Shown: positions 5,230 through 5,835 of the stretch, piece after piece
Position numbering within the stretch: the stretch's first letter is position 1
Layout of the letters: each line of letters opens with the position of its first letter
DNA from: Oscillospiraceae bacterium
Lineage (GTDB): Bacteria; Bacillota; Clostridia; Oscillospirales; Oscillospiraceae
NCBI GenBank assembly: GCA_017409645.1
Contig: JAFQSI010000335.1
Coordinates: 1 to 5,835 of the forward strand
Reading direction: 5' to 3'
Length of the DNA: 5,835 nt
The notes under the pieces: model-generated
The model's input: the letters and a program-made list of their open reading frames with translations, nothing else
Told to the model about the DNA's origin: nothing
Databases searched by the model: none
Program-made: the position numbers and the translations under genes

Positions 5230-5835
5230 TCAGAAGTGGTGCAGAATAAGCTCGAAGGCGACCTTCAGGCCGGGGAGGAGGCTGTCAATCTCGATGTATT
5301 CCTCCCGGGTGTGGGCGCCGGAGCCGATGACGCAGCCGGGACAGATGGCGGGGATGCCCATACTCAGGGGCACGTTGCAGTCGGTGGAGCCGGGGCCGAA
5401 GGTCACATCGAAGCCGTAATGGGCCCTGACCGCGTCGGCGGCCCGGGCGCAGAGGGCGGCGCTGTCAACAGGAACGCCGCAGGGACGGTCGCCCACCACT
5501 TCCATCTCAATTTCCACGCCGTTCTGACGGAATTCCTCCACTATGCGGTCAAAAGATGACTGCATGATGGAAAGTCCCTCCCGTTCGTCGGAGCGGAATT
5601 CGAAGAGCATTTCGGCCTTTTGGGCGATGGTGTTCACCGAGGTGCCGCCGGAGATGGTGCCGACGTTGTAGGTGGTCTTGCCGATGGGCGGGACTTTGAT
5701 TTCGTACAGCCTTGCGATCAGCCCGGAGAGCTGGGCGATGGCGTTGGGCGCGCCGAAGCGGCCATAGGAGTGGCCGCCCTCCGTGGTCACGGTGACCCGG
5801 AAGCGGCGGGAGCCCACGGCCTTGTTGACGATGGC
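5230..5835 (-). CDS. M20-family metallopeptidase, C-terminal part (5' end outside window)
   Basis: The frame is open to base 5835, so the 202 residues seen are the C-terminal part of a protein usually near 400 residues. The first part is the M20 dimerisation domain (from VNKAVGSRRFRVTV), with GGHSYGRFGAPNAI supplying the His (codon 5772-5770) that reaches across the dimer into the partner's active site, and NVGTISGGTSVNTIA. The rest is the end of the catalytic domain: GPGSTDCNVPLSMGIPAI and SGAHTREEYIE, whose His (codon 5313-5311) is a metal ligand. The family includes di- and tripeptidases, carboxypeptidases and amidohydrolases that use one or two zinc ions in the cytoplasm. The motif wording is closest to tripeptidase-like members, but the N-terminal metal ligands are outside the window and the substrate cannot be fixed. 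The stop overlaps the ribosome site of the downstream membrane protein gene. Confidence 0.93.
   Translation of the reverse strand, partial: AIVNKAVGSRRFRVTVTTEGGHSYGRFGAPNAIAQLSGLIARLYEIKVPPIGKTTYNVGTISGGTSVNTIAQKAEMLFEFRSDEREGLSIMQSSFDRIVEEFRQNGVEIEMEVVGDRPCGVPVDSAALCARAADAVRAHYGFDVTFGPGSTDCNVPLSMGIPAICPGCVIGSGAHTREEYIEIDSLLPGLKVAFELILHHF

Noticed and set aside
4639..5559. 306-codon open frame on the plus strand opposite the M20 peptidase and membrane protein
   Set aside because: It begins within the hairpin, has no ribosome site, is acidic/Gly-rich without any motif, and lies opposite two well-supported genes.

Overview
The window looks like chromosome from a GC-rich (roughly 60% by eye) low-GC-clade relative, most likely a gut-type Clostridia/Oscillospiraceae bacterium. 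This rests on strong AGGAGG ribosome sites, sigma-A-type promoters, and a TGS-tRNA-SAD-uridine-kinase fusion of the kind common in Clostridia. The exact taxon is inference. There is no sign of a mobile element, CRISPR array, rRNA or tRNA, and coding density is very high.

The layout is four transcription units facing alternately. (1) Plus strand, 1-1988: the C-terminal 60% of homoserine O-acyltransferase MetA, then, one base after its stop, an exported cell-wall protein with four peptidoglycan-binding repeats and a C39-like cysteine peptidase domain. The unit ends at a strong bidirectional terminator (1990-2024). (2) Minus strand, 2361-2023: a small GTG-started membrane protein with its own promoter. 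(3) Plus strand, 2501-4620: a 565-residue nucleoside kinase of the uridine kinase/phosphoribulokinase fold with N-terminal TGS and tRNA-synthetase SAD-like domains. It overlaps by ATGA with a 141-residue RelA/SpoT-type HD phosphohydrolase. The unit is driven by an excellent extended -10 promoter and ends at a hairpin (4626-4651). (4) Minus strand, 5835-4660: the C-terminal part of an M20 metallopeptidase, then, 9 bases on, an uncharacterised protein with one N-terminal membrane segment.

Units 2 and 3 are divergent from a 139-bp intergenic region holding two back-to-back promoters. Units 1/2 and 3/4 converge on shared hairpins. The best candidate for an under-described system is unit 3. It tightly couples a kinase of uncertain substrate, carrying translation/stringent-response-like N-terminal domains, to an HD hydrolase of the alarmone-hydrolase family. 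That hydrolase has an Asp where the alarmone-binding Arg is usually found. The other genes look like ordinary housekeeping or envelope functions with some unusual architecture.
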